A stretch of DNA of 64,000 nucleotides from the NCBI RefSeq assembly GCF_943733665.1, contig NZ_OX030782.1, positions 2,962,501 through 3,026,500 of the forward strand. The letters run 5' to 3'. This stretch comes from Aquimarina sp. Aq107 (GTDB lineage Bacteria > Bacteroidota > Bacteroidia > Flavobacteriales > Flavobacteriaceae). Below the pieces are notes generated by a model. The model was not told the DNA's origin and did no database searches. It saw only the letters and a list, made by a program, of their open reading frames with translations. Positions 1-9,234 of this stretch are shown in pieces. A program made the position numbers and the translations under genes. Numbering within the stretch: position 1 is the stretch's first letter; the number at the start of each line of letters is the position of its first letter.

Positions 1-270
1 TTTTTTAAGCAGATAATTAATTCCCAATCCAAAAAGTATAACACTTCCTATAATACCAATCCAAAATTGATTCTGAGTTGCTGTCATAAAAGTAGAAAGT
101 CCATAATAACATAATAAAACACATATGACATCACTGACTATAATACCAAAAGCAACAGAAAACCCTGCTTTTAAGCCATACTGAAAACTACTATTGAGTA
201 ACAAAAAAAATACTGGACCAACAAAAATGATCATCGCTATACCAATAAAAAAGCCTTCAATAAATGACAT
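1..270 (-). CDS. LysE/RhtB-family amino-acid exporter, partial (N-terminal 90 residues)
   Basis: The minus strand reads open from an ATG at 270 to the window edge without a stop, so only the first 90 residues are visible. They begin MSFIEGFFIGIAMIIFVGPV and contain three hydrophobic segments. The early glycine and F-V-G-P-V-F stretch is the usual first helix of LysE/RhtB transporters, inner-membrane exporters of amino acids or related small metabolites. The substrate cannot be told from the N-terminus. The gene is divergent from the acyl-CoA carboxylase operon. Family assignment is by recognition of the first two helices, and the C-terminal half lies outside the window. Confidence 0.7.
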   Translation of the reverse strand, partial: MSFIEGFFIGIAMIIFVGPVFFLLLNSSFQYGLKAGFSVAFGIIVSDVICVLLCYYGLSTFMTATQNQFWIGIIGSVILFGLGINYLLKK

Positions 271-572
271 AAATTAAAATTGTTCCATAACAAATATAGT
301 TTTATATATGTTATGTAAATATAGATATAATCGTCTGCTTTTTTAACCAACTATTTTAAGAATATAAAAGCACAAAGTGATCTCTCTGAAACCACAATGA
401 AACCCTTTTGACACCTTTTTGCAACCCTATTTTTTAAATATTTCAACCTTCTCCTTTTTTTCATTTTTTCAGAAAACATAACATTTATCAAACAATTTTT
501 AAAAATTTCACAAGAAATACCTATGATGAATATAAATACCTATATTTATCGACCAAATTGAATGGTTTATCT
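271..572. other. Divergent intergenic region between lysE-like gene and carboxylase operon
   Basis: About 300 AT-rich bases must hold promoters for both neighbours. I found no exact TTTG-N19-TAnnTTTG promoter and no strong hairpin. Runs such as CCTTTTGACACCTTTTTGC near 411 are suggestive of a plus-strand promoter but do not match at the right spacing. No small ORF was convincing. Confidence 0.4.
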
Positions 573-1058
573 ATGAGTACAAACTATAAAGTAAAAGTAA
601 ATAAGGACTTTGAAACTAGCTTATCTGAAGATACTATTTCGAAAACCAATATTATTGAAACTTCCAATTCAAAATTTCACGTTATTAACAATAATCAATC
701 CTATCATACAGAAGTTATAAAATCTGATTTTGTTAATAAGAACTATACAGTAAAAGTAAATTCTAATATCTATGAGGTCGATATATCTAACTCATTGGAT
801 ATGATGATTTCGGAAATGGGGTTTTCTATTGGTGCGTCGAAACAAGTAAACTCTATAAAATCTCCAATGCCTGGGTTAATTATAGATATACAGGTAGAAA
901 TTGGTCAAACCGTTAAAGAAGATGACTATTTACTAGTTTTAGAAGCAATGAAAATGGAAAACATTATTACTTCTCCAAGAGAAGGAACTATTAAATCCAT
1001 AGCTGTCTCTAAAGGAGATGCAGTAGACAAAGGAAAATTATTGATTGAATTCGAATAA
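573..1058 (+). CDS. Biotin carboxyl carrier subunit of an acyl-CoA carboxylase
   Basis: This is the swinging-arm carrier that shuttles CO2 on biotin between the carboxylase and carboxyltransferase encoded next to it. Starting at the ATG at 573 the protein is 161 aa. A TTG 15 bases upstream would add five residues (MNGLS), but the internal ATG gives the cleaner N-terminus. Residues 91-161 form a biotinyl/lipoyl domain with the motif EAMKMEN; Lys127 is the predicted biotinylation site. A proline-glycine hinge (SPMPGL, residues 97-102) precedes it. The N-terminal 90 residues are a family-specific docking region. It is the first gene of a three-gene operon. AccB of the fatty-acid enzyme is the alternative, but the linked PccB-type subunit favours an acyl-CoA (propionyl- or acetyl-CoA) carboxylase. 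Confidence 0.88.
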   Translation: MSTNYKVKVNKDFETSLSEDTISKTNIIETSNSKFHVINNNQSYHTEVIKSDFVNKNYTVKVNSNIYEVDISNSLDMMISEMGFSIGASKQVNSIKSPMPGLIIDIQVEIGQTVKEDDYLLVLEAMKMENIITSPREGTIKSIAVSKGDAVDKGKLLIEFE

Positions 1059-1112
1059 AACCTCAAAGTAAGTTTAAATCAAAAGACATATCATAAGTTC
1101 TACTAATACATT

Positions 1113-2555
1113 ATGAAAAAAATACTTGTTGCAAATAGAGGAGAAATTGCCATTAGAGTAATGAAAACCGCTCAAAAAATGGGAATTAAAACAGTGGCTA
1201 TATATTCTACTGTAGATCGAGATGCTCCTCACGTAAAATTTGCTGATGAAGCAGTTTGCGTTGGCGAAGCACCTTCTAGCGAATCCTACTTGTTAGGTTC
1301 CAAGATTATTGCATTTGCCAAAGAATTAAATGTGGATGCAATACATCCTGGTTATGGATTCTTAAGTGAAAATGCTGATTTTGCAGAGGAAGTAGAAAAA
1401 AACAACATCACTTTTATAGGACCAAAATCCAAAGCTATTAAAGTTATGGGTAGTAAGCTTGCTGCTAAAGAGGCAGTAAAAGCATATGATATACCTATGG
1501 TCCCAGGTATTGATGAAGCAATTACTGATGTTGATAAAGCTAAAAAAATAGCGCTAGAAATTGGATTTCCAATTCTAATAAAAGCTTCTGCTGGTGGCGG
1601 TGGAAAAGGAATGCGTGTAGTAGAGAAAGAAAGTGAACTAGAATCACAAATGCAACGTGCTATAAGTGAAGCTATTTCTGCTTTTGGTGACGGATCAGTA
1701 TTCATCGAAAAATACGTAGCATCTCCAAGACATATTGAAATACAGGTGATGGCGGATACTCATGGAAATGTTATTCACCTTTTTGAAAGAGAATGTAGTG
1801 TACAACGAAGACATCAAAAAGTAGTGGAAGAAGCTCCTTCTGCTGTCTTAACTCCAGCTTTGAGATCCGCAATGGGCGAAGCTGCTGTTAGAGTTGCACA
1901 AGCCTGTGATTATGTTGGCGCAGGAACTGTAGAATTCTTATTAGATGAAAACCATAATTTCTATTTCCTAGAAATGAATACTCGTTTACAAGTAGAACAT
2001 CCTGTAACAGAACTAATAACGGGCACTGATCTTGTAGAGCTACAAATAAAAGTAGCAAGAGGAGAAAAACTTTCTATTAAACAAGATGATTTAAAAATAA
2101 CTGGACATGCATTGGAATTAAGAGTATATGCAGAAGATCCGTTAAATGATTTTTTACCTAGTGTAGGGCACTTAGATACTTACACAATTCCGACAGGTAA
2201 TGGTATTAGAGTAGACAACGGATTCGAAGAAGGAATGGATATTCCTATTTATTATGATCCTATGTTGTCAAAATTAATCACTTATGGTGATAGCCGAGAA
2301 GAAGCTATTCAATTAATGATTAAAGCCATTGATCAATATCATATAGAAGGTGTACAAACAACCTTATCCTTTGGAAAATTTGTGTGCAAACACGAAGCGT
2401 TTGTATCCGGTGCTTTTGATACTCATTTTGTAAAAAAATATTACACCCCAGAAGTGTTAAAATCCGAAATGGAGATAGAAGCAAGAATAGCAGCGCTCAC
2501 AGCCCTAAAACAATATAAAAAAGATCAACAAGTATTACGTTTACCAATTCGCTAA
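1113..2555 (+). CDS. accC: Biotin carboxylase subunit of acyl-CoA carboxylase (AccC/PccA type)
   Basis: It carboxylates the biotin of the upstream carrier using ATP and bicarbonate. The 480-aa protein has the full biotin carboxylase architecture: N-terminal domain from MKKILVANRGEIAIRV, ATP-grasp glycine loop GGGGKGM at residues 161-167, the bicarbonate/biotin motif EMNTRLQVEHPVTE at 287-300, and the C-terminal biotin carboxylase domain (LPSVG). Its length is that of free-standing AccC, so the carrier domain is a separate gene as in many Bacteroidota. It lies 54 bases after the carrier gene and 3 bases before the carboxyltransferase gene, indicating co-transcription. Whether the holoenzyme prefers acetyl- or propionyl-CoA cannot be read from this subunit. 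Confidence 0.93.
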   Translation: MKKILVANRGEIAIRVMKTAQKMGIKTVAIYSTVDRDAPHVKFADEAVCVGEAPSSESYLLGSKIIAFAKELNVDAIHPGYGFLSENADFAEEVEKNNITFIGPKSKAIKVMGSKLAAKEAVKAYDIPMVPGIDEAITDVDKAKKIALEIGFPILIKASAGGGGKGMRVVEKESELESQMQRAISEAISAFGDGSVFIEKYVASPRHIEIQVMADTHGNVIHLFERECSVQRRHQKVVEEAPSAVLTPALRSAMGEAAVRVAQACDYVGAGTVEFLLDENHNFYFLEMNTRLQVEHPVTELITGTDLVELQIKVARGEKLSIKQDDLKITGHALELRVYAEDPLNDFLPSVGHLDTYTIPTGNGIRVDNGFEEGMDIPIYYDPMLSKLITYGDSREEAIQLMIKAIDQYHIEGVQTTLSFGKFVCKHEAFVSGAFDTHFVKKYYTPEVLKSEMEIEARIAALTALKQYKKDQQVLRLPIR

Positions 2556-2558
2556 CAT

Positions 2559-4100
2559 ATGAACTCTAAAATAAAAACTTTACAAGAAAAAATTGATCTA
2601 GCGCATTTAGGTGGCGGTAAACAACGTATTGAAAAACAACATCAAAAGAAAAAATTAACCGCTAGAGAACGTGTAGATTATTTCTTAGACGAAGGATCTT
2701 TTGAAGAAATCGGAATCCTAGTTACTCATAGAACAACAGATTTCGGAATGGAAAAAGAAATCTATTATGGTGATGGTGTAGTAACAGGTTATGGTACCGT
2801 ACATGGAAGATTAGTATATGTATTTGCTCAGGATTTCACCGTTTTTGGAGGAGCACTATCGGAAACACATGCTGAGAAAATTTGCAAAGTAATGGATCTG
2901 GCAGTAAATGTTGGAGCACCTATTATTGGATTAAATGATTCTGGTGGAGCTAGAATTCAAGAAGGAGTGCGATCCTTAGGAGGTTATGCCGATATTTTTC
3001 ATAAAAATGTACAAGCTTCTGGAGTAATTCCACAAATTTCTGCTATTATGGGACCTTGTGCCGGTGGAGCAGTTTATTCTCCGGCTATTACTGACTTTAC
3101 TATTATGGTAGAAGATACTAGTTATATGTTCGTAACTGGACCAAATGTAGTGAAGACTGTAACCAATGAAGAAGTAACTTCTGAAGAATTAGGAGGAGCT
3201 AGCACACATTCTTCAAAATCGGGAGTAGCTCATATAACTTCATCAAATGATATAGAATGTCTAGAAGATGTAAAAAAGTTACTGAGTTATCTTCCTCAAA
3301 ATAACCAAGAAACACCAAAAACTCTTTCCTATGAATTATCTGATGAAAAAAGAGAAGTTCTATCAGAAATAGTGCCGGATAACCCAAATAAACCTTATGA
3401 CATGCATGAGGTTATTGAAGGAATTATTGATGAAGATTCTTTTTATGAGATTCATAAAAACTATGCTGAGAATATCATCGTAGGTTTTGCCAGAATTGGT
3501 GGAAGAAGTGTTGGAGTTGTAGCTAATCAGCCTATGTTTTTAGCAGGTGTATTAGATGTTAATAGTTCTAAAAAAGCTGCACGTTTTACACGTTTTTGTG
3601 ATTGTTTCAATATTCCATTACTTGTTTTGGTTGATGTTCCAGGATTCTTGCCTGGTACAGATCAAGAATGGAATGGAATCATAGTACATGGAGCAAAATT
3701 ATTATATGCACTAAGTGAAGCAACAGTTCCAAAAGTAACGGTAATAACCCGTAAAGCATATGGTGGTGCTTATGATGTAATGAACTCTAAGCATATTGGA
3801 GCAGACCTTAATTTTGCTTGGCCGACTGCAGAAATAGCTGTAATGGGGGCAAAAGGCGCCAGTGAAATAATTTTCAGAAAAGAGATCAAAGCTTCGGATA
3901 ACCCTGAAGCAAAACTTGCGGAAAAAGAAGCTGAATATGCAGATAAATTTGCAAATCCATATAGAGCAGCACAACGAGGGTTTATAGATGAAGTAATTCT
4001 TCCAGAAGATACTAGAAGAAAACTAATTAAAGGATTTAGTATGCTAGAAAAAAAATCTGTTGATCATCCAAAAAGAAAGCACGGTAATATTCCTCTATAA
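2559..4100 (+). CDS. Acyl-CoA carboxylase carboxyltransferase (beta) subunit, PccB-like
   Basis: The 513-aa protein transfers the carboxyl group from carboxybiotin to an acyl-CoA. It has both crotonase-fold halves of the PccB/AccD5 family: the N-terminal half with [11 protein letters not shown] and [12 protein letters not shown] (oxyanion-forming glycines) and the C-terminal half with DVPGFLPG and the acyl-CoA pocket stretch [12 protein letters not shown]. The family is best known from propionyl-CoA carboxylase, which yields methylmalonyl-CoA. Since both alpha and beta halves are in one chain it is not the split AccA/AccD of fatty-acid synthesis. Propionyl-CoA is the likeliest substrate by family, but acetyl-CoA activity is possible. 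Last gene of the operon. Confidence 0.9.
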   Translation: MNSKIKTLQEKIDLAHLGGGKQRIEKQHQKKKLTARERVDYFLDEGSFEEIGILVTHRTTDFGMEKEIYYGDGVVTGYGTVHGRLVYVFAQDFTVFGGALSETHAEKICKVMDLAVNVGAPIIGLNDSGGARIQEGVRSLGGYADIFHKNVQASGVIPQISAIMGPCAGGAVYSPAITDFTIMVEDTSYMFVTGPNVVKTVTNEEVTSEELGGASTHSSKSGVAHITSSNDIECLEDVKKLLSYLPQNNQETPKTLSYELSDEKREVLSEIVPDNPNKPYDMHEVIEGIIDEDSFYEIHKNYAENIIVGFARIGGRSVGVVANQPMFLAGVLDVNSSKKAARFTRFCDCFNIPLLVLVDVPGFLPGTDQEWNGIIVHGAKLLYALSEATVPKVTVITRKAYGGAYDVMNSKHIGADLNFAWPTAEIAVMGAKGASEIIFRKEIKASDNPEAKLAEKEAEYADKFANPYRAAQRGFIDEVILPEDTRRKLIKGFSMLEKKSVDHPKRKHGNIPL

Positions 4101-4166
4101 TATGTATAGGTAGTTTACATAACATTTTTCTATTTTTACGATATTATAAAAATAGATGAAGACCCC

Positions 4167-4523
4167 ATGAATAATAGAAAGCTTACTAAATTTGCAATCT
4201 ATGCAATTGCAGTACTTTGTGCAGCACTGATTAACGAGTTTGTGATTAAATATGTAAAAAGACATATTCATGAACAAGGGTATCTTTTGGTAATCATAGA
4301 TATGTTAATAGTGGTGTTAATTTTTGCTCCAGCTTTTGCGCTAGTATCTAAATACACAAAAAAACTATCTAAAGCGTATTTAAAGACATCAAAAAAAGTT
4401 TCAAGTAGCAAAAATGGGAATCTGTTAGGTTTTACTGTAGCAATTATTATTTTGTTTATTCTTTTTGCCTATTTACGACATAATATTAATGTGATTCAGG
4501 ATTTAAAAACTATAGTACCTTAG
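4167..4523 (+). CDS. Small membrane protein, unknown function
   Basis: I do not recognise this 118-aa protein. It has three hydrophobic segments, at about residues 8-28, 40-62 and 86-105, separated by lysine-rich loops (KYTKKLSKAYLKTSKK). That is the pattern of a small inner-membrane protein with a positively charged cytoplasmic loop. It starts 66 bases after the carboxylase operon, with an AT-only hairpin (CTATTTTT / AAAAATAG, 4130-4155) in between, so it may be separately transcribed. No motif suggests a reaction or partner. Confidence 0.6.
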   Translation: MNNRKLTKFAIYAIAVLCAALINEFVIKYVKRHIHEQGYLLVIIDMLIVVLIFAPAFALVSKYTKKLSKAYLKTSKKVSSSKNGNLLGFTVAIIILFILFAYLRHNINVIQDLKTIVP

Positions 4524-4536
4524 TTTAGTAAATTGT

Positions 4537-4606
4537 CAATCTGATCTTGTCGAAGACTTTAGAATCTTTGTTTTATTAATTTTACTTCGACAAGTTTGGT
4601 GTAACA
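4537..4606. repeat. Inverted-repeat element with CTTGTCGAAG arms
   Basis: Perfect 10-bp arms CTTGTCGAAG (4546-4555) and CTTCGACAAG (4585-4594) face each other across a 29-base AT-rich loop, downstream of the small membrane protein gene and upstream of the convergent 4650-5540 gene. The flanks (TGTCAATCTGATC before, TTTGGTGTAACA after) resemble, from memory, a dispersed intergenic repeat of Flavobacteria with TTGTCGAAG cores. It could serve as a two-way terminator for the converging genes. Confidence 0.6.
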
Positions 4607-4649
4607 AAAAGAAAAACATTACTTTTTATTAGACAGTAATAATAGAAGG

Positions 4650-5540
4650 TTAAACGTCACAAATTGTTATTCCTTCTTTTAGCGCCTCTAAACTATCTTG
4701 ATACGTCGGAATAAACTCTTGAGCTACATAACCTGTAAACTTATTAGCTACAATAGCTTTCATAATAGCTGGATAGTTTAATTCTTGAGTGTCATTTATC
4801 TCATGTCTTCCTGGAACACCACCCGTATGATAATGAGAGATATAATTTTTATATTTATTAATGGTAGCAATAATATCTCCTTCCATAATTTGCATATGGT
4901 AAATATCATAGAGTAATTTAAAATTAGTAGAACCAATTTTATCAACCAATTGAACTCCCCAAGGCGTATGATCACATTGATAATCTTTATGATCTACCTT
5001 ACTATTAAGTAATTCCATTACTAAAGTAACATCATTCTTTTCTGCATGTTTTACAAGTGGTTCTAATCCCACAGAACACTGTTCTAACCCTTGATCAGAA
5101 GAAATACCATTCCTATTACCCGAAAAAACGATAACCTGTTTTATACCCGAGTTAGACGCTTGTGAAATGAGATTGAAATATTTTTTCTGAAGTTCCTCAT
5201 GATTCCTAGGATCATTAAACCCTTTAGTAATACTAGCAAAGGTATCTGTTGCCAAAGAACACTTAAGTCCTTTTTTTATAACAACTTCCCATTCATCCGG
5301 TTTTAAAAGATCTATCGCCTTAATGCCTATATCGTTTGATTTTTCTGTAAATTCTTCCAATTCGATATTACCATAACACCACCTACATACCGCGTGATTT
5401 ATATTTCCTTTCAAACTATTTTGAAAGGAATTCGAAATATCTCCTGATATGGACTGCGGTATTACGACACCTCCAAGACCAATAGCACCAATACTAAGAG
5501 AAAGATTCTTAATCGCTTTTCTTCTATTTAATTTTGACAT
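4650..5540 (-). CDS. Secreted hydroxypyruvate-isomerase-like TIM-barrel protein
   Basis: The 296-aa protein begins with a twin-arginine-like export signal (NRRKAIKNLSLSIGAIGLGG), so it is probably periplasmic. The rest is an AP-endonuclease-2/xylose-isomerase-like TIM barrel with the hydroxypyruvate isomerase (Hyi) signature AVCRWCYGNIELEEF. Likely metal ligands are the Glu in VMELLN, the Asp/His in LLYDIYHMQ, the His cluster in HYHTGGVPGRHE and the Glu in AQEF. The Hyi family interconverts hydroxypyruvate and tartronate semialdehyde, but many members act on other keto-sugars. It is divergent from the GMC-oxidoreductase operon, whose genes include two more proteins of the same fold, so a role in the same sugar pathway is plausible but inferred. 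Confidence 0.78.
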   Translation of the reverse strand: MSKLNRRKAIKNLSLSIGAIGLGGVVIPQSISGDISNSFQNSLKGNINHAVCRWCYGNIELEEFTEKSNDIGIKAIDLLKPDEWEVVIKKGLKCSLATDTFASITKGFNDPRNHEELQKKYFNLISQASNSGIKQVIVFSGNRNGISSDQGLEQCSVGLEPLVKHAEKNDVTLVMELLNSKVDHKDYQCDHTPWGVQLVDKIGSTNFKLLYDIYHMQIMEGDIIATINKYKNYISHYHTGGVPGRHEINDTQELNYPAIMKAIVANKFTGYVAQEFIPTYQDSLEALKEGITICDV

Positions 5541-5868
5541 TAGCTTTGAATTTTTTTTTAATGTATCACTAATTTAATTAATGATTTGTTAATTGTATTG
5601 TTAAAAAGCAAACAAACTTCTTATATTAGAACCTGAATTTGATGATATTAATTTTATAACTATTAATTATTATCATTTTTAGCTAAAACGCCTTTCTTCC
5701 AGAACAAGAAGAAAACAGACAAACAAAACTACTATCAGAGCTAACAATAGTGCTTGTAAAATCACTATATGAGTTATATAAATTAATAGAAGTCTAATAC
5801 TATTTCTATTGATTTATCCTATTCATTATTATTTAATTTATAGACTGTCTGTAAACATCAAAAAAAGT
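5541..5868. other. Divergent intergenic region upstream of the GMC oxidoreductase operon
   Basis: About 330 AT-rich bases separate the Hyi-like gene from the GMC oxidoreductase gene. It must contain both promoters. An open stretch from a TTG at 5809 is in frame with the downstream gene, but the ATG at 5869 gives the normal N-terminus. I saw no operator-like palindrome, no match to the 28-kb promoter consensus and no RNA structure of note. Confidence 0.4.
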
Positions 5869-7560
5869 ATGGAACAAGAACCTCAATATGACGCAATTGT
5901 CGTAGGAACAGGAATTAGTGGTGGCTGGGCTGCCAAGGAGCTTTGTGAGAAAGGGCTTAAAACACTGGTATTAGAGCGTGGCCGTATGGTTACCCATATC
6001 GATGATTATACCACTGCCAATGATGATCCTTGGGATTATGATTTGAAAGGTGAACCTTCAAGATCTGAAATCGCCGAACAGCCAAAACAACATCGTACGG
6101 GATACGTAACTGATAAGGCGCATCGTCATTTCTTTGTTAATGACCTAAAACACCCCTATAATGAAACCAAACGTTTTGATTGGATACGAGGCTATCACGT
6201 TGGAGGTCGATCATTAATGTGGGGAAGGCAAAGTTATAGATTATGTGATTTTGATTTTGAAGCAAATAAAAAAGAGGGGATTGCTGTTGATTGGCCAGTT
6301 CGTTACAAGGATATTGCTCCTTGGTATGATAAAGTAGAAGAATTTATTGGTGTTAGTGGAGAAAAGCTAGGATTAGAACAACTACCAGATGGACAATTTC
6401 TTCCTCCAATGGAACTAAATTGTGTAGAAGATCACCTAAAAAAGAATATTGCTGAGAATTATGAAGATAGACTTTTAACTATTGGAAGAACTGCACATAT
6501 TACTGGCACCAAGACGTTTGAAGGAAGGATGAATTGTCAATACCGTAATCGTTGTATGAGAGGTTGTCCTTTTGGAGCATATTTTAGTAGTAACTCCTCT
6601 ACTCTGCCAGCGGCAGAGAGAACTGGAAATATGACTTTACGTCCTAATTCTATTGTTCATCAAGTATTATATGATGATAAGACAGGAAAAGCAACTGGCG
6701 TAGAAGTAATAGATACGATCTCCAAAGAAAAAATACAATTTACTGGCAAAGTTATATTTCTATGTGCATCAGCAATTGCTTCAGCGAGTATATTAATGCA
6801 ATCGAAATCAGAACGTTTTCCGAACGGAATGGGTAATGACTCTGGAGAATTGGGTCATAACATTATGGATCATCACTTTAAAGCTGGTGCTTTTGGAAAA
6901 TATAATGGGTTTGAAGACAAATATTTCAAAGGTAGAAGACCCAACGGAATTTACATCCCTCGTTTTAGAAACATCGGAGGAGAAACTGACCAAAAGAATT
7001 TTAAACGTGGATATGGGTATCAAGGAGGCGCTAGTCGTTCTAATTGGGAAGAAACTATTGCCGAGCTTGGATATGGTAAAGAACTAAAGGATAAAATTTT
7101 AGAACCTGGTGGATGGCGTGTTGGACTTATGGGGTTTGGCGAATGCTTACCATATCACGAAAACAAAATGAGTTTAGATTATAATAATTTAGATGAGTGG
7201 GGATTACCAACAGTAACATTCGATGCAGAGTTTAAAGAAAATGAACTTGAAATGCGAAAAGATATGATAAAACAAGCAATGGATATGCTTACCAAAGCTG
7301 GTTTTACAGATATACAACCTTGGGACGATATTGGAGCTCCTGGTTTAGGAATTCACGAAATGGGAACTGCTAGAATGGGTAAAGATCCAAAAACATCAGT
7401 TCTAAATGCAAACAATCAAATCCACGCAGTACCTAATGTATATGTTACTGATGGAGCATTTATGACTTCTGCCAGTTGTGTAAATCCATCATTAACCTAT
7501 ATGGCATTTACCGCAAGAGCTGCAGATCACGCAGCAACACAAATCAAAAATAACGCTTAA
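5869..7560 (+). CDS. GMC-family FAD oxidoreductase (probable sugar/glycoside dehydrogenase)
   Basis: The protein is 563 aa from the ATG at 5869. The dinucleotide-binding motif VVGTGISGGWAA (GxGxxG at residues 13-18) binds FAD. The C-terminal GMC domain has HEMGTARMG and CVNPSLTYMA, which supply the catalytic His and Asn that abstract hydride from an alcohol. A cysteine-containing stretch (CQYRNRCMRGCPFGAY) in the middle is typical of the gluconate-2-dehydrogenase flavoprotein branch. The next gene, 10 bases on, encodes the matching subunit-3-like protein. In related pairs the complex oxidises sugar or glycoside C3 hydroxyls in the periplasm; here that is inference from the operon with DUF1080 and isomerase proteins. 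No N-terminal signal is seen, so export would have to be with the Tat-bearing partner. Confidence 0.87.
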   Translation: MEQEPQYDAIVVGTGISGGWAAKELCEKGLKTLVLERGRMVTHIDDYTTANDDPWDYDLKGEPSRSEIAEQPKQHRTGYVTDKAHRHFFVNDLKHPYNETKRFDWIRGYHVGGRSLMWGRQSYRLCDFDFEANKKEGIAVDWPVRYKDIAPWYDKVEEFIGVSGEKLGLEQLPDGQFLPPMELNCVEDHLKKNIAENYEDRLLTIGRTAHITGTKTFEGRMNCQYRNRCMRGCPFGAYFSSNSSTLPAAERTGNMTLRPNSIVHQVLYDDKTGKATGVEVIDTISKEKIQFTGKVIFLCASAIASASILMQSKSERFPNGMGNDSGELGHNIMDHHFKAGAFGKYNGFEDKYFKGRRPNGIYIPRFRNIGGETDQKNFKRGYGYQGGASRSNWEETIAELGYGKELKDKILEPGGWRVGLMGFGECLPYHENKMSLDYNNLDEWGLPTVTFDAEFKENELEMRKDMIKQAMDMLTKAGFTDIQPWDDIGAPGLGIHEMGTARMGKDPKTSVLNANNQIHAVPNVYVTDGAFMTSASCVNPSLTYMAFTARAADHAATQIKNNA

Positions 7561-7570
7561 TCTTAGTACT

Positions 7571-8209
7571 ATGAACAGAAGAGAAGCATTAAAAAACATA
7601 GGGTTATCAGCTGGATATATTGCCGCTACCCCAACAATACTAAGTCTATTACAAAGCTGTCAAAAAGAATATGTATTGGATTGGACTCCAGAGCTACTAT
7701 CAATAGATGAAGGAAAAGCTTTAGAACAAATAGTAGATCTTATTCTTCCGGAAACGGATATTCCTGGCGCAAAATCATTACATGTACCAATGTTTATTGA
7801 CAAATTTATCAATCAAGGTGTAGAAGAAGCTGAGGAAGCACAAATGTTTAAGTACGGTGCAGGAGTTATCTTAGATGAACTAGGCGTTAACGAAGAAAAA
7901 AATGTTGACGATGTAACCGTAGAAGAATATGATGCATTGCTAGCTAAATATTTAAAAATTTCTAAAGAAAAACGAAAAGAATACTGGGAAGAAATGGCCA
8001 TGATAAAAACTCCTGAAGATTTAGAAAAAGTATCTAAAGAAGCAATATCTTTTACTTTCCTTTCTTCTGTAAGAGATCTATCTATTTATGGATTTAAAAC
8101 CTCAAAAGAGATTGCAGAAAATGTACTTAACTATCTACCTGTACCTGGAGAATATATTGGTTGTGATTCTGTAGAAAACTTAACCGGCGGAAAAGACTGG
8201 GCTTTATAA
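7571..8209 (+). CDS. Gluconate 2-dehydrogenase subunit 3-like protein
   Basis: The 212-aa protein starts MNRREALKNIGLSAGYIAATP, a twin-arginine-type signal, and is followed by a lipobox-like cysteine (SLLQSC). The body is the helical subunit-3 family (PF13618 type), with the characteristic LEQIVDLILPETDIPGAKS segment. This family is the small partner that escorts the folded GMC flavoprotein through the Tat system and stabilises it; it has no catalytic residues of its own. It sits 10 bases after the GMC gene. The role is known for the family and inferred here. Confidence 0.85.
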   Translation: MNRREALKNIGLSAGYIAATPTILSLLQSCQKEYVLDWTPELLSIDEGKALEQIVDLILPETDIPGAKSLHVPMFIDKFINQGVEEAEEAQMFKYGAGVILDELGVNEEKNVDDVTVEEYDALLAKYLKISKEKRKEYWEEMAMIKTPEDLEKVSKEAISFTFLSSVRDLSIYGFKTSKEIAENVLNYLPVPGEYIGCDSVENLTGGKDWAL

Positions 8210-8234
8210 AAATTACCTAACTAAACTTAAAATT

Positions 8235-9221
8235 ATGTACAAAACCATCCTTAAAGGGCTTTTATGCTTGCTAATCATTAGCTCCTGTAAGAAAACTACT
8301 AAAGAAAATACAACAATCGAACAAGAAGAAGAAAAAATCATAGAAGAGCCAAAAGAATCAGTACCTTTTTTCGAACTATCACTAGCGCAATGGTCACTTC
8401 ATAAAGAAATACAATCTGGGAAATTAAATCCTATGGATTTTGCAAAAAAAGCAAAAGAGTTAGGTTTTTCTGGAGTAGAATACGTTAGTCAATTATATTC
8501 ATACAAAGATGCAAAAGATCCTAAACTAGCATTACAACAAATTTTGGATTCTTTAAAATCAGAAAGTAACAAACATAATGTACAGAACCTTCTGATTATG
8601 GTAGATGGAGAAGGAGACTTAGCGGTAATTGACGAAAAAGAACGAAATCAAACTGTAGAAAATCATAAGAAATGGGTAGATGCAGCTCAGTTTTTAGGAT
8701 GTCACTCGATACGAGTTAATTTATTCGGTACAAATGATCCAAAAAAATGGGTAGAAGTTGCTACTGATGGGTTGACTAAATTATCAGAATACGCAGCTAC
8801 TAAAGATATCAATATAATTGTAGAGAATCACGGATATCTTTCTTCTAATGGCTCTTTACTTGCAGAAGTGATGCGAAATGTAAACAAACCAAATTGTGGT
8901 ACGTTGCCTGATTTTGGGAATTTTTGTTTAGAACGTGAAGGAGGTAAACGATGGGGTGCTAAATGTGTTAAAGAATATCCTAAATACAAAGGAACTGAAG
9001 AATTAATGCCATTCGCAAAAGGAGTAAGTGCTAAATCCTACGATTTTGACGAAAATGGAAAGGAGACTACCATAGACTACAAAAAGATGTTAGAGATTGT
9101 TAAAGCATCAGGATATCAAGGGTATATCGGTGTAGAATATGAAGGTAATCGATTAAGTGAAATTGATGGAATTATCGCTACACGTGATTTATTAATTAGC
9201 CTTTCTAAACAACTAAATTAA
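8235..9221 (+). CDS. Lipoprotein sugar phosphate isomerase/epimerase-like TIM barrel
   Basis: The 328-aa protein has a lipoprotein signal (lipobox IISSC at residues 14-18), then an acidic linker and a xylose-isomerase-like TIM barrel: FELSLAQWSLHKEI, FSGVEYVSQLY, VENHGYLSS (Glu-Asn-His metal site), PDFGNF and GYIGVEYEGN. Members act as epimerases or isomerases on free or oxidised sugars with a divalent metal. Lipid anchoring puts this one at the periplasmic face or outer membrane, together with the oxidase pair encoded just upstream. It is 26 bases after the subunit-3 gene and 14 before the permease. A role on 3-keto-sugars is inferred from context only. Confidence 0.8.
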   Translation: MYKTILKGLLCLLIISSCKKTTKENTTIEQEEEKIIEEPKESVPFFELSLAQWSLHKEIQSGKLNPMDFAKKAKELGFSGVEYVSQLYSYKDAKDPKLALQQILDSLKSESNKHNVQNLLIMVDGEGDLAVIDEKERNQTVENHKKWVDAAQFLGCHSIRVNLFGTNDPKKWVEVATDGLTKLSEYAATKDINIIVENHGYLSSNGSLLAEVMRNVNKPNCGTLPDFGNFCLEREGGKRWGAKCVKEYPKYKGTEELMPFAKGVSAKSYDFDENGKETTIDYKKMLEIVKASGYQGYIGVEYEGNRLSEIDGIIATRDLLISLSKQLN

Positions 9222-9234
9222 CCAACTACTAACT

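Noticed and set aside
1352..1705. 117-codon minus-strand ORF within the biotin carboxylase gene
   Set aside because: It lies wholly opposite a clear, full-length enzyme and its translation resembles nothing; the same holds for the other ORFs of 60-130 codons that lie inside real genes (for example 3711-3974, 12360-12650, 38413-38808).
4130..4155. AT-only hairpin CTATTTTT...AAAAATAG after the carboxylase operon
   Set aside because: Weak stem of A-T pairs only, without a U-tract; likely chance in this base composition.
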